DNA of 64,000 bases, from positions 31,814,501-31,878,500 of the forward strand of contig NC_065874.1 of NCBI RefSeq assembly GCF_933775445.1, in the 5' to 3' direction. This DNA comes from Argentina anserina (taxonomy: Eukaryota > Streptophyta > Magnoliopsida > Rosales > Rosaceae). The notes under the pieces were generated by a model. It worked only from the letters and a program-made list of their open reading frames with translations. It ran no database searches and was not told where the DNA came from. This document shows positions 24,991 through 37,400 of the stretch, piece after piece. Each line of letters begins with the position of its first letter. The stretch's first letter is position 1. The position numbers and the translations under genes were made by a program.

Positions 24991-26200
24991 ATGGTATCCA
25001 AACAGGTGCAGAAGAGGGCGCCGGTATACAAGAAATTGCAATCCCTTCGTTCCATCTCCAACTCTCCTGTGGTATTTATTAATCTTACTAGATACCTCAT
25101 GTTATTTCTCTTCAAAATATTATTAGCTGATGAATTAATGGCAAGTTCTGGTCTTGCTTAACACACAGTACTCTCCAATGGGGAAAAGAAAGCCCTCAGC
25201 TAGTTACAATTCATCATCACCATCATCAATTGCTAATCTCCTTCCTCTTGAAACTTATAAATTACAATTTTCAGTTATGTCTCTGCATATATTTCTTCTT
25301 GTAATAATCTATCTAAGGGCCGGTACGGCTCTTCCAATTAGCAAAATTTTACCTTATCCGATATGCTTACCCCTACATTAATTTCTAAATCCATCTGGTA
25401 TATATCTCAAATAGTTCTCTGTTCGTTAATTTCAGTATATTTCTTCGAATTAGAATGTCTCTGATTCTCCGTACGTAGCTCATTTTGGTTATTAAGCTGT
25501 TATAGTCTCGTCTTAACATAACTTCGTTCTAATTAGTTTGTGTACTGCGCGTCTGCGCTATATCTGCAGCACAGTAGAAGCTCAATCATATTGGATGCTG
25601 TAAAATATATACAAGAACTGAAGCGAAAAGTGGAGAAAATGAATCAAGAGATCGTCGCCACCACAGCTAAAATCACAACAACCGCCCAAAACCCATTATC
25701 TGTGGTACTGCACACACACATACACACACATGATTTATACAGCTTAAAGGGTACTGTGTATACAGCGTTAGCTAATCAATGAGGATTTCTACTAAACTTT
25801 TGTGTCTTTGAATTCCTCAGCAACTGAAAGTTGAACCTCGAGAGGAGGATCAAGCAGGTTTTCAGATAAAGATGTCCATTGAAAAGAGTTGCAGTGGGTT
25901 GCTTGTTTTCGTATTGGAAGCTTTTGAAGAGTTAGGTCTTGATGTTCTTCAAGCTAGGGTTTCATGCTCCAACAATTTTCTATTAGAAGCAGTAGCCACA
26001 ATTAACAATGTAAGCACTTAGTTTCTTATCCATGATCATCGCGTACGTACATGTCGGTATGTTGTTACCAATTTGTAAGACATCTCTTGAATTTGGTGTT
26101 TCAGGATAAACCAAGTGGTAAGGATCATTCCAAAGATGCCGAGGTAGTAAGAGAAGCGATTTTGCAAGCTATTCAAAGCTGGAGTGAAGTTTCCCAATAA
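24991..26200 (+). CDS. bHLH-like transcription regulator with ACT-like C-terminal domain (At3g56220/At2g40435-like)
   Basis: Four exons, all phase 0: 24991-25071, 25570-25704, 25821-26009 and 26105-26200. They encode 166 aa. All introns are GT-AG. The N-terminal part resembles the second half of a bHLH domain (YKKLQSLRSISNS, then SSIILDAVKYIQELKRKVEKM), with a helix-loop-helix but little basic DNA-contact region. The C-terminal half (about residues 73-166) fits the plant bHLH ACT-like domain (GLLVFVLEAFEELGLDVLQ, ARVSCSNNFLLEAVATI). I recognise the layout as that of Arabidopsis At3g56220/At2g40435, annotated as transcription regulators; this is from memory. The start is fixed by homology (MVSKQ...). 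The native TATA box and GA-rich leader are now on the far side of a 10.6 kb retrotransposon, so normal expression is doubtful. The probable poly(A) region follows AATAAA-like text near 26243. Confidence 0.85.
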
Positions 26201-27769
26201 GAACAAAGCAAACAACTCCCATCCTCATACCTTCATTGTATAATAAAGGAGGAGTTCTCACTTGCTTTCATTTTTTCAAAATGTCTACCATCTTCTGATC
26301 CTTTCTGCCATATTTGTTTTCTCTTTCGATCTATGCCCTAGCTGGTTAGCAGCCTAGCTAATGTTATCTCTGTCATAACGTTGTAATTAAACCAGATGTT
26401 AGGTCATATATTTGTTGTTCTTCTTCAATGGTTACTTGATTAGATAGCCAGACGTACGTGTCTCTGTACGTACGTATTATGTGGTAGAGATCCGATAAAT
26501 TTGTATTGGTATGAGAATAAAATAAAATATGATAACCTCTAAAGCTTCAGATGCGTTTATTGTTTATTCATTGTTACATGCGCGCAGTTGATAATCAATT
26601 ATCTGCTTAATTACGGCAACCTTATCACAATGCAATGCACTAATTAAAATCACACAACTAGCTATAGCTAGAGACGATTCAGCTTTGGTAGCCAAAAATT
26701 AGAGAGATTTAGGAATACATGCATGCAGGCACTGCTAATTAAGTGCTGAGTACAGTGGCGAAAGACCGAGAGTACATCAAAGAGAGGCTGATCTGTACAT
26801 AGGGCAAAGCTCAAGGAAGATGTACAACTATGGTCTGTGGGATCGCATGCACGGTTTTAGTCTTATGCATGCATAGTGGTTGCATAACTTGAAAGCATGA
26901 AGTTTTTCAACCATCGGTCACAGACCGATCGATGGCAAAAAGGATCTAACAGTACAAGATGATTACATATATATGGTAACTCAGCCATACATTGAAGCAT
27001 CACAGACGCCATGCTCAGTGTTTTGGTCATTTTGTGGATGACTTCATCTAACGAGGAATATTATTATCGATACTGAAAAGGGTAAAGGCCTATCTATATG
27101 CTTTGCAGTATATCAGTATTCGGAAGTACCGATTTTCATGGACGTCCATTTTAAAAAGGAAGTACGTGGTTAGTACGTATCACGTACTAGCTAAGCAGCT
27201 AGAAGCCAACACTGTGAAATGTGAATAACATGCATGTGCCTTATTGGGTGATCGAGAATCATTACCGTGGTGGCGACATATCATAGATAGGAACAGAGTG
27301 AAATTTCCCCCCGTACTTTGACCACCTTGTTGTCATAAAATTAATTATGATATTGTTAGATGTTTGGTCAACTCGTGGTTTATTGATTCTTCATTTTAGT
27401 TAAACTTCATTTGCCTTGTTTTCCTTGAAGCTGAAGAAACTAATGAAGATGAAGAATTGGATTGTGAAATTGAAAGTACGTAACGATACTTGGCAGTTGG
27501 CATGTATGATATGAATATCAGAATATCACAAGTCAATTAGGAAAGTAGGAAACTCCTACCTTGTCTTTTCCTAGTTTGAGTAGCTGTTTACAATCTTTAG
27601 TATTTCACTGGGTTTCCTTGCTACACATGTTATCAAAAGGAAAAAAATATATTTGAAAATTTTCTTTACTAAAAAAGTGAATGTGCAATGATTTTACACA
27701 TAATGGTTGAAGCACTTACCAAAACGATGAATAAGTTTCCCATCTTTTATAGGTTTCATGTTCAAGGTC
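26201..27769. other. Intergenic
   Basis: The 3' UTR of the regulator gene, then AT-rich sequence with no coding or repeat signal I can support. The promoter of the GH10 gene lies at its right end. Confidence 0.5.
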
Positions 27770-27779
27770 TATATATACA
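27770..27779 (+). promoter_or_regulatory. TATA box of the GH10 gene
   Basis: TATATATACA about 110 bp before the ATG at 27880. Confidence 0.55.
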
Positions 27780-27879
27780 ATCCTCGGTAGGCTTTCGGTT
27801 CATATATGTCATTGATTAGGAAGATCTGTTTAAGGTTTTTCTCTATATCTACCGTGTTGTAGCAATCAATTACCATATA

Positions 27880-29631
27880 ATGACGACTGGAGGCAAGAGA
27901 AATCTGCTGCCCCTGCTCCTGCTGTTAAGCACTCTTCTTTTTTCACCATTTGAAGTAAATGCACTATCTTACGACTATACGGCAAGCATTGAGTGTTTGG
28001 AAAACCCTCACAAACCCCAGTACGGTGGAGGAATCATTGTAAACCCTGAACTAAATCACGGTTTGAGAGGCTGGTTCACTTTCGGCGATGCAAAACTCCA
28101 ACATAGAGAATCAGAAACAGGCAACAAATTTGCTGTGGCTAGTAACAGAAACCAACCACATGCTGGTATTTCTCAAAAGACACACTTGCAAAGAAACAAG
28201 CTTTATACTTTCTCCGCTTGGATACGAGTGAGTGGGGGCAGAGGTGTTCCGGTAACAGCTATCTTCAAGACAAGTGCAGGATCATTCATTCATGCTGGTT
28301 CTATTGTCGCAGAATCCAGTTGCTGGTCCATGCTCAAGGGTGGCCTGACTGTGAATGCATCAGGCCCGGCTGAGCTTAATTTTGAGAGTAAGAACACATC
28401 GGTTGACATTTTGGTTGATAGTGTTTCATTACAACCATTCACTGAAAAGGAGTGGAAGTCTCATCATGATCAAAGCATTGAGAAGAATCGAAAGAGCAAT
28501 GTGAGAATCCAAGCAGTTGATGTACAAGGAAACCCTCTACGGAATGCAAAAATCTCCATCCAACAAAAGGCTTCCAGCTTCCCTTTCGGATGTGCTATGA
28601 ACAAGAACATTCTCACCAAAACTGCTTACCAAAACTGGTTCACTTCAAGGTTTGGAGTGACAACTTTTGAAGATGAAATGAAATGGTACAGCACAGAAAA
28701 TTCACAGGGGAAAGAGGACTACTCAGTGGCTGATGCCATGCTTCAATTTGCAAAACAACAGAACATTGCAGTCAGAGGGCACAATGTGTTCTGGGATGAT
28801 CCTCAATACCAACTAGGTTGGGTCAAATCACTTGATAAACGACAACTGGCTCTGGCTGCTTTCAGGAGGCTATATTCTGTCATGAACAGATACAAGGGCC
28901 AAGTTATTGCATGGGATGTTGTTAACGAAAACTTGCATTTTAAGTTCTTTGAAAGTAAGTTGGGTGCAAATGCTTCAGCCATCTTCTACAACCGGGCTTC
29001 TAAAGCAGATGAAACAACCACCTTGTTCATGAATGAATTTAATACCATTGAGGAGAGCGGCGATGGAGACTCCATCCCGCCTAAGTACCTTCAAAAGCTC
29101 CGAGATATACAAGCCTTCCCCGGTAACAACAACTTAAGGATGGCAATAGGACTCGAGTCTCATTTCAGGAGTCCTAACATTCCTTACATAAGATCTTCTA
29201 TTGATACTCTGGCTGCTGCAAACTTGCCAATATGGATAACAGAATTGGATGTGCAAAGCGGCCCAAATCAGGCATGGTACTTGGAGCAGATTCTGAGGGA
29301 GGTATATACTCACCCTAAGATTGAAGGAATTGTTATTTGGTCTGCATGGAGACCAGAAGGATGTTATAGAATGTGTTTGACAGACAACAATTTCAAGAAC
29401 TTACCGACTGGTGATGTTGTTGACAAGCTACTAAGTGAATGGGGTTTAAAGGCTGGCTTTACCTCTTCTGCCACAACAGATGCTAATGGAGTCTTTGAGA
29501 CCTCCCTTCCCCATGGAGATTACGAAGTGCAAATCAGTGACCCGAAATCTGTGAAAGTAGTTCAAGGATTGAATGTGGCAGCAAGTTCCACAGCATCCCA
29601 ACAACTATTGCTGGTCCAACTTGCTGCCTGA
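27880..29631 (+). CDS. Secreted GH10 endo-1,4-beta-xylanase-like protein with CBM22 module
   Basis: 583 aa in one uninterrupted frame. A hydrophobic signal peptide (LLPLLLLLSTLLFSPFEVNA) ends near residue 29, so the protein should enter the secretory path and act in the cell wall. Residues about 48-190 resemble a carbohydrate-binding module of family 22 (GWFTFGDAKLQHRE, YTFSAWIRVSGG). Residues about 210-510 form a GH10 barrel. The general acid/base Glu is E350 in WDVVNENLH, and the nucleophile Glu is E455 in WITELDVQ. The C-terminal HGDYEVQI region fits the extended plant GH10 forms. The likely role is hydrolysis or remodelling of xylan backbones. Both catalytic residues are intact. Length matches the Arabidopsis At4g33810-33860 type (recalled). 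No intron is needed in this window. Confidence 0.93.
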   Translation: MTTGGKRNLLPLLLLLSTLLFSPFEVNALSYDYTASIECLENPHKPQYGGGIIVNPELNHGLRGWFTFGDAKLQHRESETGNKFAVASNRNQPHAGISQKTHLQRNKLYTFSAWIRVSGGRGVPVTAIFKTSAGSFIHAGSIVAESSCWSMLKGGLTVNASGPAELNFESKNTSVDILVDSVSLQPFTEKEWKSHHDQSIEKNRKSNVRIQAVDVQGNPLRNAKISIQQKASSFPFGCAMNKNILTKTAYQNWFTSRFGVTTFEDEMKWYSTENSQGKEDYSVADAMLQFAKQQNIAVRGHNVFWDDPQYQLGWVKSLDKRQLALAAFRRLYSVMNRYKGQVIAWDVVNENLHFKFFESKLGANASAIFYNRASKADETTTLFMNEFNTIEESGDGDSIPPKYLQKLRDIQAFPGNNNLRMAIGLESHFRSPNIPYIRSSIDTLAAANLPIWITELDVQSGPNQAWYLEQILREVYTHPKIEGIVIWSAWRPEGCYRMCLTDNNFKNLPTGDVVDKLLSEWGLKAGFTSSATTDANGVFETSLPHGDYEVQISDPKSVKVVQGLNVAASSTASQQLLLVQLAA

Positions 29632-31623
29632 GCTTTCTTTTTATTGTTTTGAAAGATCTGAGTTTGCAAGAAACTAGAACATGAGCTTTCACTTCAATTA
29701 GTACTTGATTTCGTTCTTATAAAAAATAAAGAAGAAAGTATGTTGCTATTCTTATGAATTCCCATATTGAATTTATTCTAGCGATCATAGCGACGAAGAA
29801 GAGATAGAAATATGATGCCCTGAAACGTTTAAGAAAGCTAATGTAGGTAGATTTAACTTTCCCAGGATTATTTTACACCAGGCCATAAAACATATGCACT
29901 GCAGTCATCTCATGATGTCTGAGATAGTGAGATACCTAATCTATATATCCCCAAAGAAAAATCAGGCAAACCGATTTGATGAATATAATGCATTTGTAAT
30001 TGTTATTTTTCTAATACTCGAATTCAGCTGATTAAACCATCTAGCAGATAGTATAAAATCCACATATGCAAGTTTTCTCAACAGAAGTTGAGAAAACTGA
30101 TATCGCCACTAAAAGAGTCGAAAGCATCAACAAATTCTTATATGAAGCTTACATACTTGAGAGATTCGTCTATCTGCTTTGACAGTTCCTGAGATAAGAG
30201 TCAGATTGACATAACAAGAGTTACACATGTAGTGAATTCTAATAAATGGACAATAAAGGCCTACAGACTGCAATCAGGAGACTACAAGCTTTGGATGTTA
30301 TTTCCTATTTGCGTCCTTAGATCATAAACAGAGTACAAGTTGGCCAAAAGTAGGATGAAAAACTGAGGAAATTAAACCAACGCAAGTTGGCCAAAAGTGC
30401 CTGCATAAACAAGTCATAGAACATTGAAATATAATCCCAATATTCACAACAGTAAACACATTCCGAAGTCTGTTAACATCAATAACATTCAAGTTAAATG
30501 CAGATACTATTAATTATTAGTGTCTACAGTCACTTGTTATTATCATATAGAAATATAGCAAGTATCATATAAAGTTGAGACTTATTCCATTGGTTAAACA
30601 TTAACATCCAAGCCATAAAACCCAAAAAGGGTTGGTCACAAATGGCATTGTCAACCTGACCAGTATCACACATATAGACTAAACCTGGGGAAATAAAAAC
30701 AACATAAATAAATGAGAGATTTACAGTTGTTAATAAATGGCTGCAAGGTATAAAGGCTGAGACTGCAAGACAGGCCTCAAAAAGAAAGAGTGCGAGACAG
30801 ACCTCAAAACCATGTTATGTTATATTGTCAAAGCTTTACAACATCTGCTAAAAGCAACTTCAGTAAATCGATTTTGAAATGGATCTGACAAATCAGTATC
30901 ACAAAAAAGCTCCAAAACAAAAATTATGTATTTTACATTGACCTGAGTTATATATAAATCGATCAACATGTGAACTAACAAAAGCATTTGTTATGGAAAA
31001 GTCATATTTTACTTCCTAAATGTGCTTCTTGCATTTGAAAAAATAATGCTTTGAGCAATGAGCCAAAGAGCATACAGACCTTTAATGCCAAAATGGCATA
31101 AAGAATGGTGTGATTCGTTCATTTCGTAAATGTAAAGGAAAACGCTTAAAACGTACAAAAGACAATTATTCTTGGCAAATCAAAGTGCTGATCACTGAAG
31201 ATTGATTCCCTCAGATAAAATGCGACATCCTTCGGTAGCATAAGCTCCAATTATTTAACTTCTTAGTCATTTCAAACTGCAAGTCTCCAGACTCTCATAA
31301 GGCTTCATGCTTTTGGACACCTCTAATCCACGATCCAGCCAAGTAAGATTACATGAATGACAGTAAGACGGTAACAAGTTATGACATCAACATCAGCATA
31401 AAAGGACAAAATCGATATTAATGGTCTCTGATGGGTCTCATTCAGCAGCAGGAACCAGGTAGAACCCAGATACTGCTATATTCGGCTTTAATCAGTGATC
31501 TATTTCAGAGAAAATGATCACACTACCGAGTCATCGGTCATCAGACAAAACAATCAGACGCATATACGGATTAAGGTATCTTATATACGAAGCATGCCAA
31601 CATTTGGTTCCTGCCTTCTCTTA
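29632..31623. other. Intergenic between convergent genes
   Basis: Holds the 3' UTR of the GH10 gene (AATAAAG-like signal near 29726) and, at the right, the 3' UTR of the minus-strand TruA gene. The middle is AT-rich with no supported gene or repeat. Confidence 0.5.
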
Positions 31624-34240
31624 TTACTTTAGGGCTGATGCATCACTCTCAAACTTATCCTTCCACACTTTCCAAGCATTTCTGACTTCATCCAACTCTA
31701 TCCCTGGAATACCTGTGTTTCTATCCAAGTTTTCAATCCATTCTTGCCAAGGATATCCTGAAGGTTCTAGAAATTTTGCAACCTGAGGCAACATCACAGA
31801 TGTGAAGAACTCATCAACCTGTTTGATAATTTCTTCTGATTCAACTATTACAATCATTTCAGGCCTTTTTACATTTCCAGGTCTTTCTCTAATTGAAAAT
31901 CTATTTCCTCTTAAGATCAAAACTTCAGATGGGGCAATGGGTAGAATTATCCTTGAGAACTTGGCCAGTGACAATGTCAGAATATCTCTTGGGAGTAACT
32001 TGCGCTTTACGGCTACAGCAGTCCCAACCATTTTGCGAATCTGGTGAGTGTGTATAAAAATTAACTTTATTTTACTAGCTGTCAAGCTAAGAAGCAGCCA
32101 ATAACTGCAAGAACTAATCAATAACCTATGAAGATGCAATTTGAAAAAACTAGAAGATCAAATTAGGGTAAAGTCAATATAACTTACTTGATGTAACATG
32201 AAAGATTCTCCCCATATTGAAACCTCAACATAATTATGCGCCACAGATTTTTCAAGCTTTCCACAAGAACAGCGAACTATCTTTCTGAAATGAGAAGCAC
32301 CGATTCGATCACTCTCATCAGGTTCATATAACCATTTTGCACGAATAACTAAATCTGTACTTTTCTCCTTCAGAACATCTTCCTGCTTCTTACCAGCGTT
32401 CAATAAGATTTCATTCCCATTGCTGGGCAGGAAAGAAGTTGGGTTCAGTACCACAGTTTCTGATGAAATTTCTCCTTCAAATTCATCTTCCTCATCACTT
32501 CCCTCAAGCTCAGAGGGTGATGCCTCAACAGTTGATTTTTCTGTTTTTGACATATTTCTGTATATAGGTGATTTCTTTCCAGGAAGTTTCATCCTGTATT
32601 TAGATCGTACTGTATAGTTATGAAAAGGATGTTCACCCTGCAAATTGTATTCACACACAGATCCAGAGACTCGATTAGGTGCTTTTAACAATCAACTCCA
32701 ATATGAACAGAAGAAGCTTAAGACTCACATCAGTATAAAATATAATTACAAGGAGAAAAACATCAAACCTCGAAAGAATTTAGTATCTCATTGAAGTCTG
32801 CAATGTGATCATTGGTTTCAGCTGCGCTAAAGTGACTTTTGATTCCAATAACATCAGCAGGAAGGAGGTAGGAATACATACGGAGATTACACTCCTTTCT
32901 GGGATCAAAACTCCTACAAAAGTGAGCAAACAAATTGACCATTGGGATGAAACTTTGCAGAGTATAAGCAAAAGCATACCATCGTATCTGTCCAAATAAA
33001 TAAATTGCATGCCAACATAATAATAAGTATGCATCCGGGAAAAACAAAGGCGACATTTTATTAATACGTAAAATACTCATTTACAGTTCTATCTTGGAAC
33101 AAAATCACATTATCAAGAAAAAGCATCTTATCACTCCTCTAAACATCAACATCATCTCTTTTTTTTATGACTAACAAAATTCATAACTTGCAGAAGATAA
33201 ATGATAAACAAATTCAAGGTCTCACCTCTGCGCAGGTACGGCACTAAAAATTTTAATATTCTGAGGAAGGTAAGAGTTGATGTGATTCACTAGAGCAATG
33301 CCATAAGGGTCTCCATCCCACGCATTTTCAGGGATCTCCATTTTCAACGATATCATTGTCGCCAAGGAGTGAACCTAAAACATAATAAATTCATCACACC
33401 AGCATTAGATGCAACAGCAACCATCATCACCACAAGTCACGGTATCAAACAGAATCTGGTCATATCTAACTCTACTTACTCCCTTATCGGTCCGGCTACT
33501 TCTGGCCCATGCAATCTTGTTCAGGTTCCCGAAATTACTCTCCCGAATCCCACCCGCCTTGAATATGGCAGTCTCTAGTTCCTTCTCAATAGCTACATTT
33601 CAAAATTGCTTGCATTAAGCTACATTCCATCCACGCATACTAAGCTCATTCGTGTTGTTCTAACATTCTTACTTCATCTTAAATTTCAGATTTTTATTAC
33701 TATGATCAGTAAAAGAAACAAGCTTCAGATTGTACACCATGCTAATACCAATTTCCTAAGAGCAAATGAACCACCATATCTAATAGTTACCAAGGTAAAA
33801 AAAGATGAAAAAGAATCCAACTTACTAGATATTGAAGGGTCATCCCTCTGTATTTGCAGACCTGAAAATGAATCAAAAACAGTCATAAAGTACCAAACTT
33901 TATAGCATCACAATATCAAACAACATTGACCCAAAGTTCAAAACGGACCTCGGTAATCGGTGCCCACATACCCGACCCGGAGAACCACTTTCCTCTTCCT
34001 AACGGACACCCATCTCTCCCTCTCAGTTAAGCTCTCTTCAACAGTGGCGGCGGCGGAAGAGCAGCAGTAAATACGGTTCCACCTCGGGGGTATTATCGGA
34101 ATGTTACGCTGGAAGCTTCGGTTCGGCAGAGAAAGCGAGAGCGGGAGCCGCAGTGAAGAAGTAGCCATTTTTTCAGAGCTCACAAATTGCAGTGAGGGAG
34201 CAGAAAAAAGATGGTGTCTTGAAAACAAATTTAAAGACAA
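31624..34240 (-). CDS. TruA-family tRNA pseudouridine synthase, probably organellar
   Basis: Seven exons on the minus strand: 34240-33949, 33861-33826, 33592-33480, 33374-33226, 32913-32769, 32637-32188 and 32040-31624. All junctions are GT-AG and keep frame (533 aa, or 509 aa from the second ATG at 34168). TruA landmarks are [15 protein letters not shown] then [10 protein letters not shown], the catalytic motif [10 protein letters not shown] (Asp 145 by the longer start), [17 protein letters not shown], and [10 protein letters not shown]. The product would isomerise uridines in tRNA, in the anticodon-arm region typical of TruA/Pus3. The N-terminus ([19 protein letters not shown]) is Ser/Arg-rich and looks like a plastid or mitochondrial transit peptide, favouring the shorter start. 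An acidic insert ([15 protein letters not shown]) splits the domain, as in plant homologues. It is head-to-head with TIC110. Confidence 0.9.
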
Positions 34241-34471
34241 AAATATCCTTGGGCCTTTAAATCCAATGGGCCTTCATTAGGCCCAATATTGTATTGTATA
34301 TCACGTCGTTTTGTCTTGTTTATCCTTGAAAACTCTCACCCTATCTTCTTCGTCTTCTTCATTTTAGGTTGTTAAACCCTTTTCCTATATATAACTAACT
34401 AACTTCTCCGATCCCAAACCCTAGAAACACCCAAACGACGTCGTCGTCTGAGCTTATCCACTGAGGGAGCC
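34241..34471. promoter_or_regulatory. Shared 231 bp promoter region of TruA-like gene and TIC110, with three site II boxes
   Basis: TGGGCC at 34250-34255 and 34267-34272, and its complement GGCCCA at 34280-34285. A TATA-like TATATATAAC near 34386 faces TIC110. Site II (TGGGCC/T) elements are known TCP-factor targets in housekeeping and organelle-related plant genes. Shared use is inferred from spacing. Confidence 0.6.
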
Positions 34472-37400
34472 ATGAACCCCTCCACCCTCATCTCCCCTTC
34501 CTCCGCCACGCCGCAGCGTTCGATTATCCAGTCGCAGTTCCTCAACCCCATCCCTCTCCGCTCCACCGCCGCCTCCGCCACCGCCCCGCGGCGCCGTTTT
34601 AGAGTCTCGTTCCCTCGCAATTCCGCCTCCCAGTCCGACGGCGCCGCGTCAGCGCCGTCGCCGGCGGAGGAGGTGTTCGGTGGGAAGAGGGAGCTCACCG
34701 GGGTGCAGCCGCTTGTGGAGAAGCTATCACCGCCGCTGAGATTGGTGACGTCGGTGATTGTGTTCGCCGGAGCGGTGGCGGCGGGTTACGGGATCGGGCT
34801 TCGGGTCGGGAAGACGCAGAACACCGCTTTGGGTGGTGCTGTGGTGTTCGGAGCTGCCGGGGGAGCCGCCGTGTATGCCCTAAACGCCAGCGCTCCGGCC
34901 GTCGCCGCCGTCGACTTGCATAACTACGTGGCGGGCCGGGATGATCCCAGGCTTGTGAAGAAGGAGGAGATTGAAGGCATTGCGAAGAAGTGAGTAACTT
35001 TCACTGAAATTAGTGATGAAAATTTGAACTTTGTGCTTTTGAATTTATAGTGTTTGTGATTGATTTTCGGTTTGAAATTTGCGATTTTTGTAGGTATGGT
35101 GTGAGCAAGACTGATGAGGCGTTCAATGCTGAGCTATGTGATTTGTACTGCCGGTTTGTCACGTCTGTGATACCTCCAGGGAGTGAAGAGCTTAAAGGGG
35201 ATGAAGTTGAAACGATAGTGAACTTCAAGAATGCTCTCGGCATTGATGACCCCGAAGCAGCTTCAATGCACATGGAGGTAGCTGTTGTTTACTTATATTG
35301 GTGTATTAAAGAAAATGAATTTACATTTTTACTGCAATTGAGTTTGTGCTGTTTGGGTTTCAGATTGGTAGACGAATTTACAGGCAGAGGCTTGAGACTG
35401 GGGACCGGGAGGGTGATTTTGAGCAGCGTCGGGTAGGTCATTTGTGCTTCAGCTTTTGAGGCTACTGTACATTAATTTTTTGAATGGTGAAGGGGTATAG
35501 AGCTTTGACCATTGTTAGTGAACCTCCAGTGCAGGCATTTCAGAAGTTGATCTATGTTTCAACACTTGTGTTCGGAGATGCTTCATCTTTTCTCTTGCCT
35601 TGGAAACGAGTGCTCAGCGTCAGTGATTCTCAGGTAACTTGGTTGTTTCTCCTGTCACCGATTAAATCAACTCTATTGAGGATCAAACTCACGTTTTACC
35701 TCATGATGCACAACCATCGTATTCTGCCAGGTGGAGATTGCTATTCGTGATAATGCACAGCGGTTATATGCTTCCAAGCTAAAATCTGTTGGCAGAGGTA
35801 TCCAAACTGTTCTTGATTTTACAAGGATTAATACAACCGGGTGTGAGAACTTTGAAAACTAACCTCAAGTTGATGTCTTGTGTTATCATTTATGGTACCT
35901 AGTGTTGATATTATTGATGGCCCTAAATTATAAGACATCTTCATAACCAATTTATAATCCTGTCACATCCTTTTATTATTATAAGTATTATATTAGCTAG
36001 TTTCGATCATTTTTTAACAGTTCTTTAAGAGAATTCAAATATGTCACTTGCAAATTCTACCTTCTATGATGTTATATTTATCTCAACTGCTGATAAATTT
36101 GGCAATATTGTTTGTCAGATATTGATGCAGAGCTACTTGTTAGGCTTAGGGAAGCACAACTCATGTATCGTCTTTCTGATGAGGTATCTTATGTTCATGT
36201 TGGTTGTTAAATTTTCTGTAGTCTGCTTTTTTTCTTTTCACAATTTGGAAAATTCTGTTCCATTCAGAATGCTGCAGACTTGTTCAAAGAGCACACAAGA
36301 AAATTAGCTGAAGAAAATATCTCTTCAGCACTCAGTATACTCAAGTCCAGAGCAAGAACAGTGTATGTTCATCACTTCTGTTAATAAGCGCAGCTTGTTT
36401 GTGTGTTTATTTCTTGTATACACTTAATGAAGCTTGATATGATCTACACTTAGCTGCAGAATCTAGTTATATAAGTTCTTTTAATAAGTCAATGAGTTCT
36501 CATCTTTGTGGAAAATAGAAATGTAGAAATGATTATTTTTTTAGTCTGTATATAGTTTTGTTCATTACAATCTTAAATTTAGTGTTTGTTGCTTGACTTG
36601 CATCGATCTAATAAGATTACGATTTCCAGTGGGGGAGTCACAAAAGTTGTGGAAGAGCTTGATAAGGTTCTGGCACTCAATAATTTGCTCATCTCACTAA
36701 AGAATCAGCCAGATGCTGTTCGCTTTGCACCTGGGGTTGGGCCAATTTCCTTACTTGGTAAGCATTTGTACAATTCTCTTGTATGTTTGTAATGGATGTG
36801 TTCTGAAAAGCTACTCTGCTTATATCTTTTGCTTAGGGAGTGAATATGATAGAAAGATGGACGACTTGAAGCTCCTTTATCGAGCATATGTCACTGATTC
36901 TTTATCAGGGGGTCGCTTGGAGGAGAATAAGGTAAGTAATTGCTGACTTTTTATAAATTTTTACCTTCTGAACTACCGATTTTTTCCACTATCTAGGGCT
37001 ATGGTTAATCAAAATTACTTTTGTCTGGTGCAGCTCTCTGCATTGAATCAGCTTAAGAATATATTTGGGTTAGGAAACCGAGAATCAGAAGCCATTGTGC
37101 TGGAAGTTACTTCAAAGGTTTACCGAAAACGCCTTTCAGAGGCTGTTACTGGGGGCGACTTAGAAGCAGCAGATAGCAAAGCAGCCTTCCTTCAAAGTAT
37201 TTGTGAGGAGCTGCACTTTGATCCACAAAAGGCCAGTGCCATTCATGAAGGTAATTGAAAGACGAGAATTACAAGTCTGAAACATGTCTCATCCTCTTTA
37301 GCCTGTACTTGCAGCACCAATATCTGCATATTTTCATCAAATTTTTAGGATGAAATGAAATCAAGATTGAAAGAAATAAAATAGTAATTGTCATTTGTCG

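Noticed and set aside
31514..33618. Plus-strand frames opposite the TruA exons
   Set aside because: Antisense shadows; the minus strand has consistent splice sites and TruA motifs.
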